Of a stretch of 64,000 nucleotides of DNA, positions 25,539 to 37,435 are shown piece by piece. The DNA comes from Rhynchosporium graminicola. Taxonomy: Eukaryota; Ascomycota; Leotiomycetes; Helotiales; Ploettnerulaceae. The notes under the pieces were generated by a model. The model had not been told where the DNA came from and did no database searches. It was given only the letters and a program-made list of their open reading frames with translations. The stretch spans positions 1,281,303 through 1,345,302 of the forward strand of contig FJUW01000012.1 in NCBI GenBank assembly GCA_900074885.1. The letters run 5' to 3'. Both the position numbers and the translations under genes were made by a program. Numbering within the stretch: position 1 is the first letter of the stretch; every line of letters begins with the position of its first letter.

Positions 25539-25789
25539 ACTACAGATCAGAGTATTCCGTACTATATCGTTACTCACTCGTACGTCCGCGTCCACGTCAA
25601 ACATCGACGTTGTACACGTCCGGGAGCACTAAGAAAGCAACTAGGGAGTACCCGAGAGGGGTTCGGGCTAGAAAGTCTAACATCAGTCGGGCTTCATTCA
25701 ATACCTAAGACACAGGACCTACCGGACCTCACCAGCTTTCGAATGATAATAATTTGCATCCGTGGACTACAATACCACTTCAGCCCTTC

Positions 25790-27251
25790 ATGAGTGAACC
25801 AAGTCATACTGCGTCTCCTCCGGTCGAGGTGTCGCTAGAGCACGAGGGGGAGGAGGAGCTCATAGAAGCCGATGTACGCCCATCCCATCCCATCCCCATC
25901 TCCAGCCAGCTGGCATTGTCTCCTCTTTCCGATGCATGCTCATGCTCATGCTCATGCTCATGCTCTTCCGTTATTCTCTTCTTGCAGCAAGCATCCGCAC
26001 ATTGCAGCTTCAGCGCTAATTTGAAGTGTGCTATAGATCTTTTCTGATAGTGGATACGATGAGAATGTAAATTTAAGCCCTTGTCAACCCCGCATATCCA
26101 CAAGACCTACCATCCAAAACGGCCGGTACCTTGTATCCTTGTTAACCAAACAAACATTGTAGAGCTTGCGAAGCAGTCTCGACTCCCTCACTCCCTCAAC
26201 CTTCGATTTCCACTACGAACACGGGCATCGCTATCATCGCGACGGCCAGACTCTCCTCCCCAACGACGAAACCGAGCAAGATCGACTCGATCTACAACAC
26301 CACATCTTCAAGCTCGTGCTCGACGGAGATTTGACCCGCACAAAGCTGCCTCCTACCGTAGGCAAGGTTCTAGACATCGGTACAGGGACTGGCATCTGGG
26401 CCATCGAACTTGGCGATAGTCTTCCTGCGGCTCAGATCGTGGGGGTCGATCAGTCCCCTATACAGCCGCAATGGCTTCCTCCAAACGTTTCGTTCGAGAT
26501 AGATGATGTGAATAAGCCTTGGCTGCAGGGCGAGAACTCGTTTGATTTCGTTTACATCCGTACCATGGCGGGGTCGATTACAAGCGTAAGTTTCCTGTTC
26601 GAGACATTTCAAGACAATTCGAAATGTCTTAGTCCTCACATTCTACCTACTTTCTAGTCCCCGCGCCGTCTTCTATCAACTACTAACACACCTATTAACA
26701 GTGGCCCAACCTCCTTAGAGAAGCCTACAAAGTCCTTAAACCCGGCGGAACGGTAGAATTCGCCGAGTTCGGTCTCCGCTGGGAATGCATGGACGGTACA
26801 TTCGATCCGGAAGGCGCCTGCGCAAAATGGACTCGCTCATTTCATCAGATCGCCTCCGACGTTCTCGGCATGGATTTCGACCCCATCCCCAAGATGTCCC
26901 ACTGGTTGCAGGAAGCTGGCTTTCACAACGTCACTATGGACGATGCGATCGTGCCTGTGGGTCCTTGGCCGAGAGACAGGAAATTGAAGGATGTGGGAAG
27001 GTACTTTTTGAGTAACATGTTGGAGGGAGGCGTGGAGAATTATACTCTCATGCTGTTCACAAAGGCAGGGTGGAATGAGACGAGTGTGCATGCTATGCTT
27101 GGGGGTGTGAGGAGGGAATTGTTGGATCCGAGGATTCATGCTTTTACGAGAGCGTAAGTGTTTTCTGTTGTCTGTAGTTGGGTACTTGCTAATTACGTCT
27201 AGGTGGTTTATCACTGGTCAGAAACCACCGCACTCATCGAAGCAATGGTAA
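25790..27251 (+). CDS. LaeA-like SAM-dependent methyltransferase
   Basis: Proposed exons 25790-25873, 26163-26585, 26702-27153 and 27203-27251 give 335 residues. The first exon was chosen because the frame at 26163 has no ATG of its own and a stop (TAG) directly upstream. An ATG at 25790 opens an acidic leader ending 'EEELIEAD' that joins in phase to 'SLRSSLDSLTP', matching the usual organisation of this family. The fold signature follows: 'YEHGHRYH', 'LLPNDETEQDRLD', motif I 'LDIGTGTGIWAIE', 'VGVDQSPIQP', 'FDFVYIR' and 'VLKPGGTVEF'. Intron 2 has a TACTAAC branch point at about 26691. Relatives include the LaeA regulator and many secondary-metabolite methyltransferases; sequence alone does not decide between them. 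The neighbouring divergent P450 is suggestive of a small metabolic unit. Confidence 0.85.
25935..25964. repeat. (CATGCT)5 microsatellite inside intron 1
   Basis: Five perfect CATGCT units lie within the proposed first intron (25874-26162) of the methyltransferase gene. The same stretch would encode a His/Glu repeat if read on the other strand, but no gene supports that. Confidence 0.9.
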
Positions 27252-27923
27252 AATTAGAGCCATTGAAGTCTGTTTGATAGTATATCACGCCACCAAATAC
27301 CATCATTGTTGGCGTATGGCGTCTCTATTTAAGTTTGGCGGTATTTTATCTGGCTTGAGGAGAAAATGCAGCGTCCAAGTTCGCGATATATACAAGTAAA
27401 GACATTTCTGAAAATAAGTATCAGGCTATGAACAAATGTATGAAATGTATGAAACTCAATATCTGGGAATCGTAGATGCTATCGTACGTAATTTCCATGT
27501 GCGAATGTAATTAGCTACCTTCTAAGCAAAGGTAAGGCAAAGGAATATTTCCGAATAACAGATGTGTAATCAGCTGAAGGTCTCCTGTAAATATTTCTAC
27601 AAACAGGGAATTACTGGAGAATACTTCTTTAACGGTCCTAGCCTCCTAGAGATCAGAACCTCCTCCTGCCTCCCTAATCGAATACGCAGAGCAAAAACCC
27701 ATCCTAGGTTCAACCTTCGGTATCGACGCTACCTTCTCAACTTCAACATAACTACCTAGTACTTGATAGATTTCACATTCGATCAATCTAGCAAAAGTAC
27801 GCTTTTGCTACTGCTACTACATCCTACCAATCCAGTCAAAGTATTATCATACCCCGTAACCAATTTCACCTATCCTCACCCCACACCCCATACCTACCTA
27901 CCTACCTAGGTACCTACCATCTA

Positions 27924-27937
27924 CCCCCCCCCCCCCC
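27924..27937. repeat. Poly-C run (14 bases)
   Basis: Uninterrupted C homopolymer next to CCTA repeats. The exact length in the genome is uncertain because such runs sequence poorly. Confidence 0.85.
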
Positions 27938-28151
27938 TACCTTTCTTTTAATTCCAAAATCCAGACCACAAATTCTCAACATTCAAACCACCTACTTAGC
28001 TAGATATCTTGTCTTAAAAGAGGACCAACCAACCAACCAACCGACTGACCAACTACCTAACGATCAAAACCCCATCCGACCATTCGTGCATGACTCCATC
28101 CGTTCCATTCGGTCGTTCGTTCGCTGATGATTGCTTGCCTATTACGAATAA

Positions 28152-28279
28152 GACAAGAAGAGAGGAGAGGAGAGGAGAGCCTGGAGAGGAGAGAAGAGAA
28201 GAGGAGAGAAGAGAAGAGGAGAGAAGAGAAGAGGAGAGAAGAGAAGAGGAGAGGCCCATAGAAGAGAGGAGAGGAGAGA
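28152..28279. repeat. Purine-only (AGAGG/AGAAG) tract with mirror symmetry
   Basis: About 125 bp built from GAGAGGA and GAGAAGA units, interrupted only at about 28180-28182 and 28254-28260. The strand bias is almost complete (purines on the plus strand). Confidence 0.9.
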
Positions 28280-29170
28280 TTATTGGGCTATAGGTAAGTA
28301 ATTGGTAATAGGTAGGTAGTTAATGAATAGTAGTTCTTCTCGCTACTGGGAACTCTTTTACAGGTCCAGAAGGTAAGGTAAGGTTTCGAGGCTACCTACT
28401 ACGTAGTAAGAGGAGATACATGATCCCGTTAAACTTACTCATATCACTGCCTAGCCAGCTCAGCTCAGCCCAGCTGGTAACTAAGAGAATCGTCGGCTAT
28501 GGTAGCAACGGTCATGATCATCTTGAATCATTTACTTTATCCCTTCGGGCTTCGGAACCATCTAGCCATCGACGCATCGTCGAGCAAGTACACCTCACCC
28601 AGTTCTTCCGTGAAATCATAGAGCTTGTTTTCCAGCCATTAACAAAAACAACTTCAGCTTCAACTTCAATCCATCCCAGGCCATCTCAGCTCAGAGCACA
28701 ATTTCTAGTCGCTCTACTCTAGACTTTCATTTCAAGATTAGGGATTCCAACGAGGCGAACAGATTTGTATTCGTATCCATCTACCTGCCTGCCATCTTCC
28801 GCCACTCACCCACCCACCATCCATCCAAATCAATCTCCCCACAAAAAATCCCAGCTTCCTCTCGACCTTTTTTTCCCACTAAATCACCCACCCACTCTCT
28901 CCAGACACGAACTAAAACGCAAAAAGGCAAAACGCAATACCTCAAAAGGCAGGAGAACATAACATCGCGTACTCCCCAGTCCCCAGCGAAATCTTGATCC
29001 CTACAACCGTCTCTTCCACCCCCCTCCCCACCTATCCTTGCTTACTTTCTTATCTGGGTGTTCGTAGAGTATGAAAGCACATCATGTCCCTACAACATGA
29101 ATAAGTACTCCGAGAAGAGCAGAGCATCTGGAAAATGCATGCGGACTGTCCCCAATCCGGAATTAGGGTA

Positions 29171-31189
29171 TCAGACGATCTTGGTGACTCGAGTCTCACA
29201 AGGCAAGTCGTCCCACGGTGCATCAACGGACTCGCGTTTGACGTTACAAATTGCACTTCCTATACGCTGATATGTAGCTTCTTCGTCCGAGTATTTTCGC
29301 AGAACTAGCGTGGAATTTTCTTTTTCTCGATATGCGTATACATCGTCAGTAGTGTATAGCAACAATACCGTATCTGACGCGAAATCCAAGCCCTCAAGCT
29401 CAGAAGTATCAAGCTGAAATGATAAAGAAATTTCTTCAACCGGCTGGATACCGGGCAGATAAATGTGTTTGTTGTAAACACACCCATTCCAAGCATTGGC
29501 TGTTTTCAAAGCAAAAGGCAGCAAGCAAGTTTCGAACGTGGCTCCTTTCAAAGTCACAAAACCTCCCGAAACTTCGCCAAACGGATTTGAAGTTTTTAGT
29601 ACGCATTCAGCTTCGATAATTTCGAGTCTAGGGTTTAGCTTTTCGTAGGGGAAGAATTCTACAGAAGATTTGATAGCAGCCCACGACCACGACGGAACAC
29701 CAGACTCCTTCGCAACTGAACCCAAAGTCCCCAGATGCATCCAATTGAGGTCGAAAACAAGCGATTGGCGCCTGAGTCCGGCCAAGTAGTTTGAATTACT
29801 GATGAGCGAGCTCGCAATACCCGAAAGAGCTGGTAATCGATCATTCTCATAGGTCAAACTAAGAGCGCTATAAAACCTCACTACCTCCTGCCAGTTTCGA
29901 GGCTGATAATCCTCATCTTGCCCATGAAATTTCATGATGACCTTCTGGCTGTCAATCGAACATTGGCCACATTCGCAGGTGTGTTTGCTTTGGCATTCCC
30001 AATGCAATTTTTCTGAGCTACGTGCGGTAGTAAGCATTGCCAGTATACACTGTCTCTGACCGACACCTCACTGCACCCAGAAAAGTACCTACCTAAAATT
30101 TACGATACGTCTTGCTAAGCATCATTCCTGGTAAGCCCATGCACGACGAGTGAGTGGATCGTCCTCTAATATCCTGCTCGAACGGGTACGGCGAGCTTTC
30201 AAGGTCGATACGTGCGAGTTGAGATCGCGTGGAAGATCCAAGTGAAAAGTATCCCCATCGCGGTCGACAAACAATCCCTCTGCTCAACTTGCGGAAGCTG
30301 TTGCTGCTAAGACAAGATGGGCATTCTTGTATACATTGCCCATTACTTTCGCCTCTTTGGTCCAGTCTTCGCGGTCATCCTGAATGATACAGAGAGAGTC
30401 AACCCAAATATATCGAATTCCGAGTCGGCGTGTGGCTACTATAGCCTCCTTAAATGTTTTAGATAACTTCCTCCATGGGACTTCTGTTTTGTGTTGTTCC
30501 AACGTTAAATGTTTAGTCATATGGATGGATTGTGGGGATGATCCCCAACAATGCGAGGGTACAACATATCTCACTATCTCTCCGCAACTCTCGTATAAAC
30601 GACATGAGCTTCTGCTGTCAGCGTCTAGAACCTCAATTATTCGTTTAGGCAATGCAGCTTGCTGGGATTTGCAGCTTGCATGCATTTTCGCGCAATATGA
30701 AAGCCATGATCGGATTTTCATGAATGTCGATTCTGATGATGGGTCACGGTCGATGTCTGATGAATGATAAAGTTTTTCATTGGGGAATGATTCAACTTGA
30801 ACCCTGCCTTTTTCGTACCCAGTGCTGTATGGTCTGAATGGGGCGTCGACTATCAATGAAAAGGTTGAAGATCAGCTACTTTTCATGCCTGCCACGCCAC
30901 GCCGCTTGCTCATCTGGCAGTACATACCATACAGAGTAATGACGCTTGTAAACCAATCCACTGCTCTCGACATGCCGTTCAATTTCCGATATAGTCGGCA
31001 AAATTATTCACTAGGCAGCTCTTCCCACAATAAATGGAAATGCTGTGAGACAAGACAAACATTGAGACACTTGCGACAAGCTGAGTTTGCCGCTGCAAGT
31101 AGGTCCTGAAGTTTTACGCCTCTGAAACTTGGCGTTTCTGCGAAGCGTTCACAGACTTTACATCCCGACTGTATCGTGCTGTCCTCCAT
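29171..31189 (-). pseudogene. HET-domain (heterokaryon incompatibility) protein gene, frame-broken
   Basis: Start ATG 31189 opens a Cys-containing N-terminus ('SGCKVCERF', 'NSACRKC'). A GTGAAT...GATAG intron (30850-31011) then joins exon 2. That exon carries the HET core: 'YVVPSHCWG', then 'TRRLGIRYIWVDSLCIIQDD' and 'VYKNAHLVLAATAS'. Such proteins trigger cell death after fusion of unlike hyphae or act in innate-immunity-like signalling. In the linker after the core the frame shifts (about 30160-30170) into 'DDPLTRRAWAYQE', followed by an in-frame TGA at 30122-30124 where the family has Arg-Met-Leu. After an intron the coding resumes with 'EKLHWECQS' and runs to the stop at 29171. Without both lesions it would be a normal-length HET protein, so it is probably inactivated. 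HET genes often carry null alleles, so polymorphism is likely. Confidence 0.7.
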
Positions 31190-33407
31190 CTTGCAGGTAA
31201 TCTCGCCCCATCCTGGAATAGCAACTACCAAGTCCGAGGTAGTTCAGCGAGAGGTTCAGCTTCGATAGACATGACGTCTGGGAATGAATGTAGGTAATCG
31301 TGTGAGGCTAGGTGAGCAGACGGTCGATCTCGAGACGGTTGTTATCGTAGAAGACTGACGTTGGGAGATCAGGCTCCGAGACGGAATTTAAGGCCAACCT
31401 GATTTTCGTGATGCGGACAGTCATGTGAATTGTTTGTCAGGTTGTATTGCATATCGGCGCGATAGGCAGTCCATTGGATAGCAGGACTCGATGCATGTCA
31501 GCATCAAGATTGGAGAAAGAGGTTGGATAAGAAGAGTGGTGATTTCTGACTCGTCGTAATCATAATAGCCCTATTCATTGCAGGAAGGCGCTTTTAGACC
31601 GACCGACCTTTTCCAATTCCCGTCAGTTTTACTCAGAGTCTCAGAGATGCATCTTTGGAGGGGGGGCAGTTATAAAAACCGAAGCTCGGGATAAGTAGCG
31701 TAATAATTGTTGAAGCCAATTATTGCTCTCGAAGAAATAATCTGGCGCGGTACTGAGCTAGGGTCATACGAGGAAGCGTCTTCTCCGGAATGGTGGAAAC
31801 AGAAGACGAAGAAGGGTATCACGAGGAAAAGTTTCAAGAAGTCTGCTCGCTTGCCAATCTCCACCAGCTAACTCCCCCCGCTCTCCTTCCATCCAGCAGA
31901 GAAAGAAAGAGCTACCGTCAGCATCCTAGTTCCTTTCCATCAGATCAAAGAACCTTTTACCCACATCCTTAATTCCAGCTCTATACCTTGCAAGCAAGTG
32001 CAGTGCTAAGATATCCTTCAAGTGTGACGGTCAGACGGTTCGGCTTGTGAATGGAGTAAACAATGGAAGCATTGCCTAACATCCTTACAGGTAAACGCAG
32101 GAGCAGAAGAATCGTTCGGTGACTATCAGCTGACGATCACTACTTTGAATAGACCTCTTAATAGGTAGGTAATCACCAGGGGACGGGTCTCTGACGGTCC
32201 CTTTTAAGGAAGACCATTCAAAATCGAAAACTGTACTCTTAAGGGAACAATTCAAGAGCGAATAGGAGTAGTACTGAATAGTAGACACGGGGCAAGTATT
32301 CAATTCCCCCCCTCTAATAATACTAGGTAGTACTAGGAGCTATACTTATGTAGAGTATACCTGTACTAAACCGCCCAAATATCAACTCCCTTTGAGTATT
32401 ATGTGAAACTTAATAAGCTAGTATTAATACCAAACTTAAGAATATAACCAAGTATTGCTACTCTTAGTACTTGAACCAAAAAGCACGAGGAATTCCCTTC
32501 CTTACCCAACAACCGTCCCCCCCAGTGGATTCCTTCTTTCTCGCAACGCGTCCCTTTGACTATCTCTTGACTATTCCGCACCATTCAAATTACCCTGCTC
32601 TTCCTTACCCTTAAGGTATTGGAGACAGCATCAAAACAATCAACCATCTTCGCCCAAATACTAGAAACAGGAGCTTAAAAAGGGAAAAAGCACCCCCCGC
32701 CTGCATAACCTGCATTCCTTCCTGAGGTAGGTTCTTACGAACCGATCGCTCCCCGCACCACCCCAACTCCCCTCGCTCACCCCGATTTCCACCCAACCCA
32801 ACAGAGAAAGACCAAGCCAGCCTAGCTCTCTGATTCCTTCGCCTCAGATCGCATCCACGACTTCAGCTCTGTGTCTCTTCCTTCCTTGGAATGGTATGAT
32901 ATGCAAAGAAAGTATGACGAATTGAGTTGAACTTTTCCCTGTTTAATAGAAAGTTGACTCCATGTATTCTCTGAAGTGGGATAAAGTATCTTCTGAAACG
33001 CATTTTGGAAGAAGTTCGGAGTCCGGGACTCATTTGAAACCTATGTAGGTAGAGGATGCGGAGCTCGGATTTGGAAAAGTGGTGGTTGTGATTTAACTGG
33101 GGAGTAATGTGGACAAGACAGACGAGCAAGCGAGCAAACGACGGGCTCTCGAAATTCGAGGATAGAGAACTGAGTCAATCCAAGTAGCAGATAGATGAAC
33201 GATTTCATTACAAAGGAAGAGATCTAACATGTCTCATCTGTATGATTATCTAACTGTGGTCTGTGTATTGTGAATATGCACAAAAGATACGAAAATTGGC
33301 ACTATCAAAGCCCCCAAAACAAATAAAACTCCCCAGCTCCCGCAAAATGCTCCGATACTCTACATTAGTATTGATTTTCCCATCCCATTACACGCCAAAT
33401 CTCACAA
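31190..33407. other. Intergenic region, no gene recognised
   Basis: Contains only short, unsupported open frames on both strands. Several GTACCTA/TAGGTAGG-type short repeats occur (about 32160-32170 and 32320-32345). Nothing else was identified over about 2.2 kb. Confidence 0.5.
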
Positions 33408-35573
33408 TCACCGTTGTCTACTCCTCACGCTCAACCTCTCTGACCCCATACTCGCTCGAGGCGTAAGAGCTGTCTGATGCGTCGGGACCGGTGGTCTCCA
33501 TCCACCTTGGTCTTCATGGCCTCCATAACTGGATGGGCTGAGGCTTGAATCGCGGAGGTTACTTCCACGGTCTGTGTCGATGCGGCTGACTCGGCTGACT
33601 CGGCTGACTGGGCTCGCGCTCATGCCTCTCACGTCCATCTCCTTGCTATACCCACCCTCGCCATCACCTGCCTCGCGTGCAGTAGCAGCTAGCATATCGA
33701 GTTCGGCTGTGAGTGTTGTTTGAGACTTGATGAATGAGCCACGATTATCGCCCATTGGTTGATATCTTGTCTCGGGATCTTTGCGAACGATGGACATCGT
33801 TGAAGCAACAAGGACAATGATTAGAATTACAAAGACGAAGATGATGTTGACGAAGAAGAAGATCAAGCTAGCGACACCGATGAGGAGACCCGGGCCGTCG
33901 AATACGTCGGTGAAGATGAGGAGAAAGACAGCGTTGAGGAATTGTACGACGCAGATGGCGATGTGCATGCTGTTGGATGTCTTGTCCATGTATGGGCGAA
34001 TGACAGAGACACCAATAAGAGCTGCGGCTTCGATGATCACAAGCACGATAGCTTGGGTGAGTCCGGATCCTTGTGCGAGTCCCACGAAGAAGGACTTCAA
34101 GAGAATGTAGAACAAGGTGGGCGCGATGTACCAATAGGCTGAGGCGCGGAACTGAATGAACAGGAAGCCCCACTTCTTGAGAGTCGTGGGATTGGTGTAC
34201 AAAAGATAGGCAGGAGTTTGATGCTTGTGTCCGGAGCGACGAGCGATGGTCATGACATGGAAGGCCGCGAGAAACAGCGCGCCATTCATGCCAATGAAGA
34301 AGATGACGGCAAGGAAGACTTCGGCTGGGGAATCAACCACTGTAAATTCCCAGAGAGAGAGAATCATCATGGGTGCGTATCCGATGAGAATCAGGCGAAA
34401 GATAGTGCCTTTCAACATGATGCGCCAGTTGTCCTGGAAGTCACGGAAGCGATTGTTTTGACTTTGCATCCAGTTCAACTTGATCGCCAAGTCGCACAAC
34501 ACTTTGAATAGTGAAATGACGAAGAGTGTGAAGAGGCAGAAGATGAAGTAAAAGGTAATGCATGTGACATAGAGGTTGGTGGGCTCCATTGGTGCGAGAA
34601 ATGCTGCCCGTTGCAAACCGGTCACAATGTAAGCCCCGCCAGCTGTGGTGGTGACTTCTTGAGCTCGTTTGACGATTGCAAGGCTCTTCTCGACAAAAAA
34701 ATTTTCTCTGTGAGTATCCAAGCCACGCTTTGCAACTTGAACTGACTTGCTGACAAGAGTTTGGAGAATACTGGTTGGCTTGCCTCCGGTTGCTCGCTGG
34801 TACCACATGGCAAAATTCTGAAGGAAACCAACTCGGATGATTCCTACCGACCACACAAAGTCCTGGGTCCAGGACTGGACGATAGGTGGGAGAGGTATGG
34901 CGCAAAGCCCAATGATCGCGATGTTTTGAAAGTAACTGAAAAGAGCAGTGGCGTAAAGTGAGACATGGGCAGCAGTGTTCGTATGGCCGAGTCCAGAGAC
35001 GATTGCTGAGGCTAGAAGTCCAATGATTGCGATGGCTGCCGTTGCCCACTTCACACCTGTTTGATTGACTGTCTTTCCATTGGACAGTCGAAGACGTACG
35101 CAGCCCAATCTGTGCGATTGATCTCGACTGTCTCCACGAGCGAACATGTTAATCTCGACAACGGCATCCAAATCTGGAATAGTGAATGCGATCCCGGGAA
35201 TATCGCCGATGACGCTCGTTGAAATATTTTCGAATTTCTCATCGAATGCTATTTCGATGTGGTCCAAGGGACACAGCGTTGTCAGGCCCGCGTATGTGCA
35301 AGGATCCAGGTTTGTTTTGAGGAATGTATAACCATAGGCTGAAGCTGTGACATTGAAAGTCACATTACCAGCATGTGTCGATTGGCCCTGGAACTTGAGC
35401 GACAGGGACTGGTTTTGGGGCGTGAAAGCAACGTTGAACAAACTGGCGGTGATGGTTGAGTTGTCCTGGCATGACTCCAGCGAGGTGGACTGGAATATCC
35501 GCTCGGCCGAGCTCAGGGCTGCTAGAGGAAGTATCACAGTCAGGGCCGCTCCGAACGAACGGGATAGACGCAT
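33408..35573 (-). CDS. FLC/TRP-like membrane protein (flavin carrier family)
   Basis: Single exon, 721 residues, starting at ATG 35573. Residues 1-23 form a signal peptide. Residues about 25-165 make an ML-like lumenal domain with Cys residues and several N-x-S/T sites. From about residue 172 to 600 there are eight or more hydrophobic segments typical of the TRP-like domain, including 'ATAAIAIIGLLASAIVSGLG' and 'FFFVNIIFVFVILIIVLVAS'. The cytosolic tail is Ser/Arg-rich with an 'SRVSRVSRI' repeat. This is the architecture of yeast Flc1-3 and Aspergillus FlcA, ER/Golgi or vacuolar proteins linked to FAD transport, calcium handling and cell-wall integrity. The gene is divergent from the GH76 cell-wall gene, with a repeat-laden 3-kb region between them. 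Membership in the family is secure; the exact cargo is not. Confidence 0.9.
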   Translation of the reverse strand: MRLSRSFGAALTVILPLAALSSAERIFQSTSLESCQDNSTITASLFNVAFTPQNQSLSLKFQGQSTHAGNVTFNVTASAYGYTFLKTNLDPCTYAGLTTLCPLDHIEIAFDEKFENISTSVIGDIPGIAFTIPDLDAVVEINMFARGDSRDQSHRLGCVRLRLSNGKTVNQTGVKWATAAIAIIGLLASAIVSGLGHTNTAAHVSLYATALFSYFQNIAIIGLCAIPLPPIVQSWTQDFVWSVGIIRVGFLQNFAMWYQRATGGKPTSILQTLVSKSVQVAKRGLDTHRENFFVEKSLAIVKRAQEVTTTAGGAYIVTGLQRAAFLAPMEPTNLYVTCITFYFIFCLFTLFVISLFKVLCDLAIKLNWMQSQNNRFRDFQDNWRIMLKGTIFRLILIGYAPMMILSLWEFTVVDSPAEVFLAVIFFIGMNGALFLAAFHVMTIARRSGHKHQTPAYLLYTNPTTLKKWGFLFIQFRASAYWYIAPTLFYILLKSFFVGLAQGSGLTQAIVLVIIEAAALIGVSVIRPYMDKTSNSMHIAICVVQFLNAVFLLIFTDVFDGPGLLIGVASLIFFFVNIIFVFVILIIVLVASTMSIVRKDPETRYQPMGDNRGSFIKSQTTLTAELDMLAATAREAGDGEGGYSKEMDVRGMSASPVSRVSRVSRIDTDRGSNLRDSSLSPSSYGGHEDQGGWRPPVPTHQTALTPRASMGSERLSVRSRQR

Positions 35574-36210
35574 GATGAAGGTTCTGTATTAATAAATTGC
35601 AAATGTGAAAGATGAGAGGTCGATGGTGCTAGACAAAGCAGGTGTTGTAATGAATGAAGCTGGATGAGCCAAGGTGGGGCACGTGGTTTTGGCGGTTTGG
35701 GAATCCACGATTCAGGTCCGGGATCGCGAGTGACGACGATAACGAGTGTGAATTGAGTTTTGAGTTGAATTGAGCTGGGTGTCGCAAGATAGGTTAGATT
35801 GGCTTCAGGTCGCCTTTTTGCAGCTCTGCTTGCGTCGCTCGTACCAGATCGCCGTAACGTAACGTGAGCAGCCTCGCGATCTGATGCGGGAGGTTTCAAC
35901 GAGCGTGAGGGCCGACGTGGCGAAGAGCTGGAGGTTGTTGGTTGAGTGTTTCAGAACAGAAGAGAGCAGAGCAGAGCAGAATAGATCCGAAACCTTCGGG
36001 GCAGCGCAGTCCCGTGATGAAGATCGAGATGCAGAGGAGGCGCGCCAGATATGAGATGTTAGTCGTGCGTGATAAGTGCAGTCGGAGGCAGGCGTAAGGA
36101 GAGTTGACGTCGACTGATGCTGCGATGGTTGTGATGTGTGTGATGTTGTTGTTTGTTTATGGTTGAAGACGGCGACGGCAGCGCGGCAGATTCAAGTGAG
36201 TTCCCGGATG

Positions 36211-36245
36211 AGGTGAGGTGAGGTGAGGTGAGGTGAGGTGAGGTG
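36211..36245. repeat. (AGGTG)7 microsatellite
   Basis: Seven perfect tandem AGGTG units. Confidence 0.95.
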
Positions 36246-36522
36246 AGATGAAGGGAAGGGAAGAGAAGAGAAGAGAAGTCCCGTGGTGGTGGCCAAGCTC
36301 AAGCAAGATCTTCTTCCATCATCATCATCATCAGGCGCAGTTGGTGTGTGTGTGTGTGTGGGTGTGGGTGTGTGGGGGAGCTGACTGGCTGACTGGCTGA
36401 CTGGAAACTGGGCCAAACTGCAGTCAGTCAGTTCCTTCCTATTGCGCAAAAAGTCATTTCCCTGCAGCTGCACAGCCCCCCACCCCCCTCCCCCCGATCC
36501 TGACAGACAGACAGACAGGTAC

Positions 36523-36555
36523 AGGGAAGGGAAGGGAAGGGAAGGGAAGGGAAGG
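36523..36555. repeat. (AGGGA)n microsatellite, about 6 copies
   Basis: Tandem GGGAA units directly after an ACAG repeat. Confidence 0.9.
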
Positions 36556-36988
36556 CACGACTGCTGCCAAGACTCCAAGAATGTGCCAAATCCGGCTACG
36601 GCCACGCGGATGATCTCGTATCGACGCTCCTCATTGATTCGCTTATCTATATCCTGTCCGCTAAATTACGACCCAAGTCCGTGTCGCGTTTCTAGACGGC
36701 TTCTGGGGCAAATGGGCGACCCGAAGAAAGACATTGCAATTCCCCAGATATGGAAATGGAAATGGACATGTCAAACAATCGAGAAAAGAAAAGTAGGGGG
36801 GGGCTACAGCTTGGAGCAACATCATCATCATAATATCTGCCTGCAGTAAATTGCTTGCTTGCTTGCAACTTCGTACGATGATTGACGTATGGATGATTCC
36901 TCCGTAACATTTCCCCCTACATGCGGCGAGTGAGTTCTTCTGGAACTTCACAATCACAAAATTCACTCACTTACTTTGAGTTCATTCC

Positions 36989-36990
<2 letters not shown>

Positions 36991-37032
<42 letters not shown>
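36991..37032. repeat. (AGGC)10 microsatellite
   Basis: About ten perfect tandem AGGC units followed by GGTATATAA. Confidence 0.95.
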
Positions 37033-37034
<2 letters not shown>

Positions 37035-37435
37035 TATATAACCTTGATATATTAGCGACCTACCTACTTACAGAGTTTCCCTACAAAGTAAGTACTGACT
37101 GTATCAATAAAGGTACGGAAGTACAGTACGTACTTGCGGAGGATACAGGCCGGAACGTAACTAGGTACCTAAGGTAATAGTAGTAGTGTCTGTCGTACCT
37201 TACAGGCACGGATCGAGCGTGACCCATAAAATCCCGCTTTACCCTTCTAAAGACCCACCCACGGGCGACCCACTTACTTACTTTGATCAGGGGGTCCCTA
37301 GGGTGCGGAAGCAGATGGGTAGGTAGCTAGGTACCTACCTACCTACCTACCTACGTACCTAACCAAACCGCAAAACCCGTACTACTGTATAGGTAAGCAA
37401 GCAAGCAAGCAAGCAATCATTGATCGATAAGGTAA

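Larger units (their letters stand above)
27252..29170. other. Intergenic region rich in simple repeats
   Basis: No gene recognised. It contains CCTA repeats (about 27893-27908), a 14-base C run (27924-27937), a long pure-purine tract (28152-28279), and T/C-rich DNA at 28.75-29.03 kb. Short open frames here follow the repeats and are not supported as genes. Confidence 0.6.

Noticed and set aside
25804..26103. Minus-strand frame with a His-Glu repeat
   Set aside because: The repeat is simply the CATGCT microsatellite read backwards, inside the proposed first intron of the methyltransferase gene.
28152..28279. Possible CRISPR-like array
   Set aside because: The units are contiguous short tandem repeats with no unique spacers, and the host is a fungus.
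28053..28293. Frames rich in Glu-Arg or Ser-Leu over the purine tract
   Set aside because: They are translations of the AGAGG repeat on the two strands, without start context or homology.
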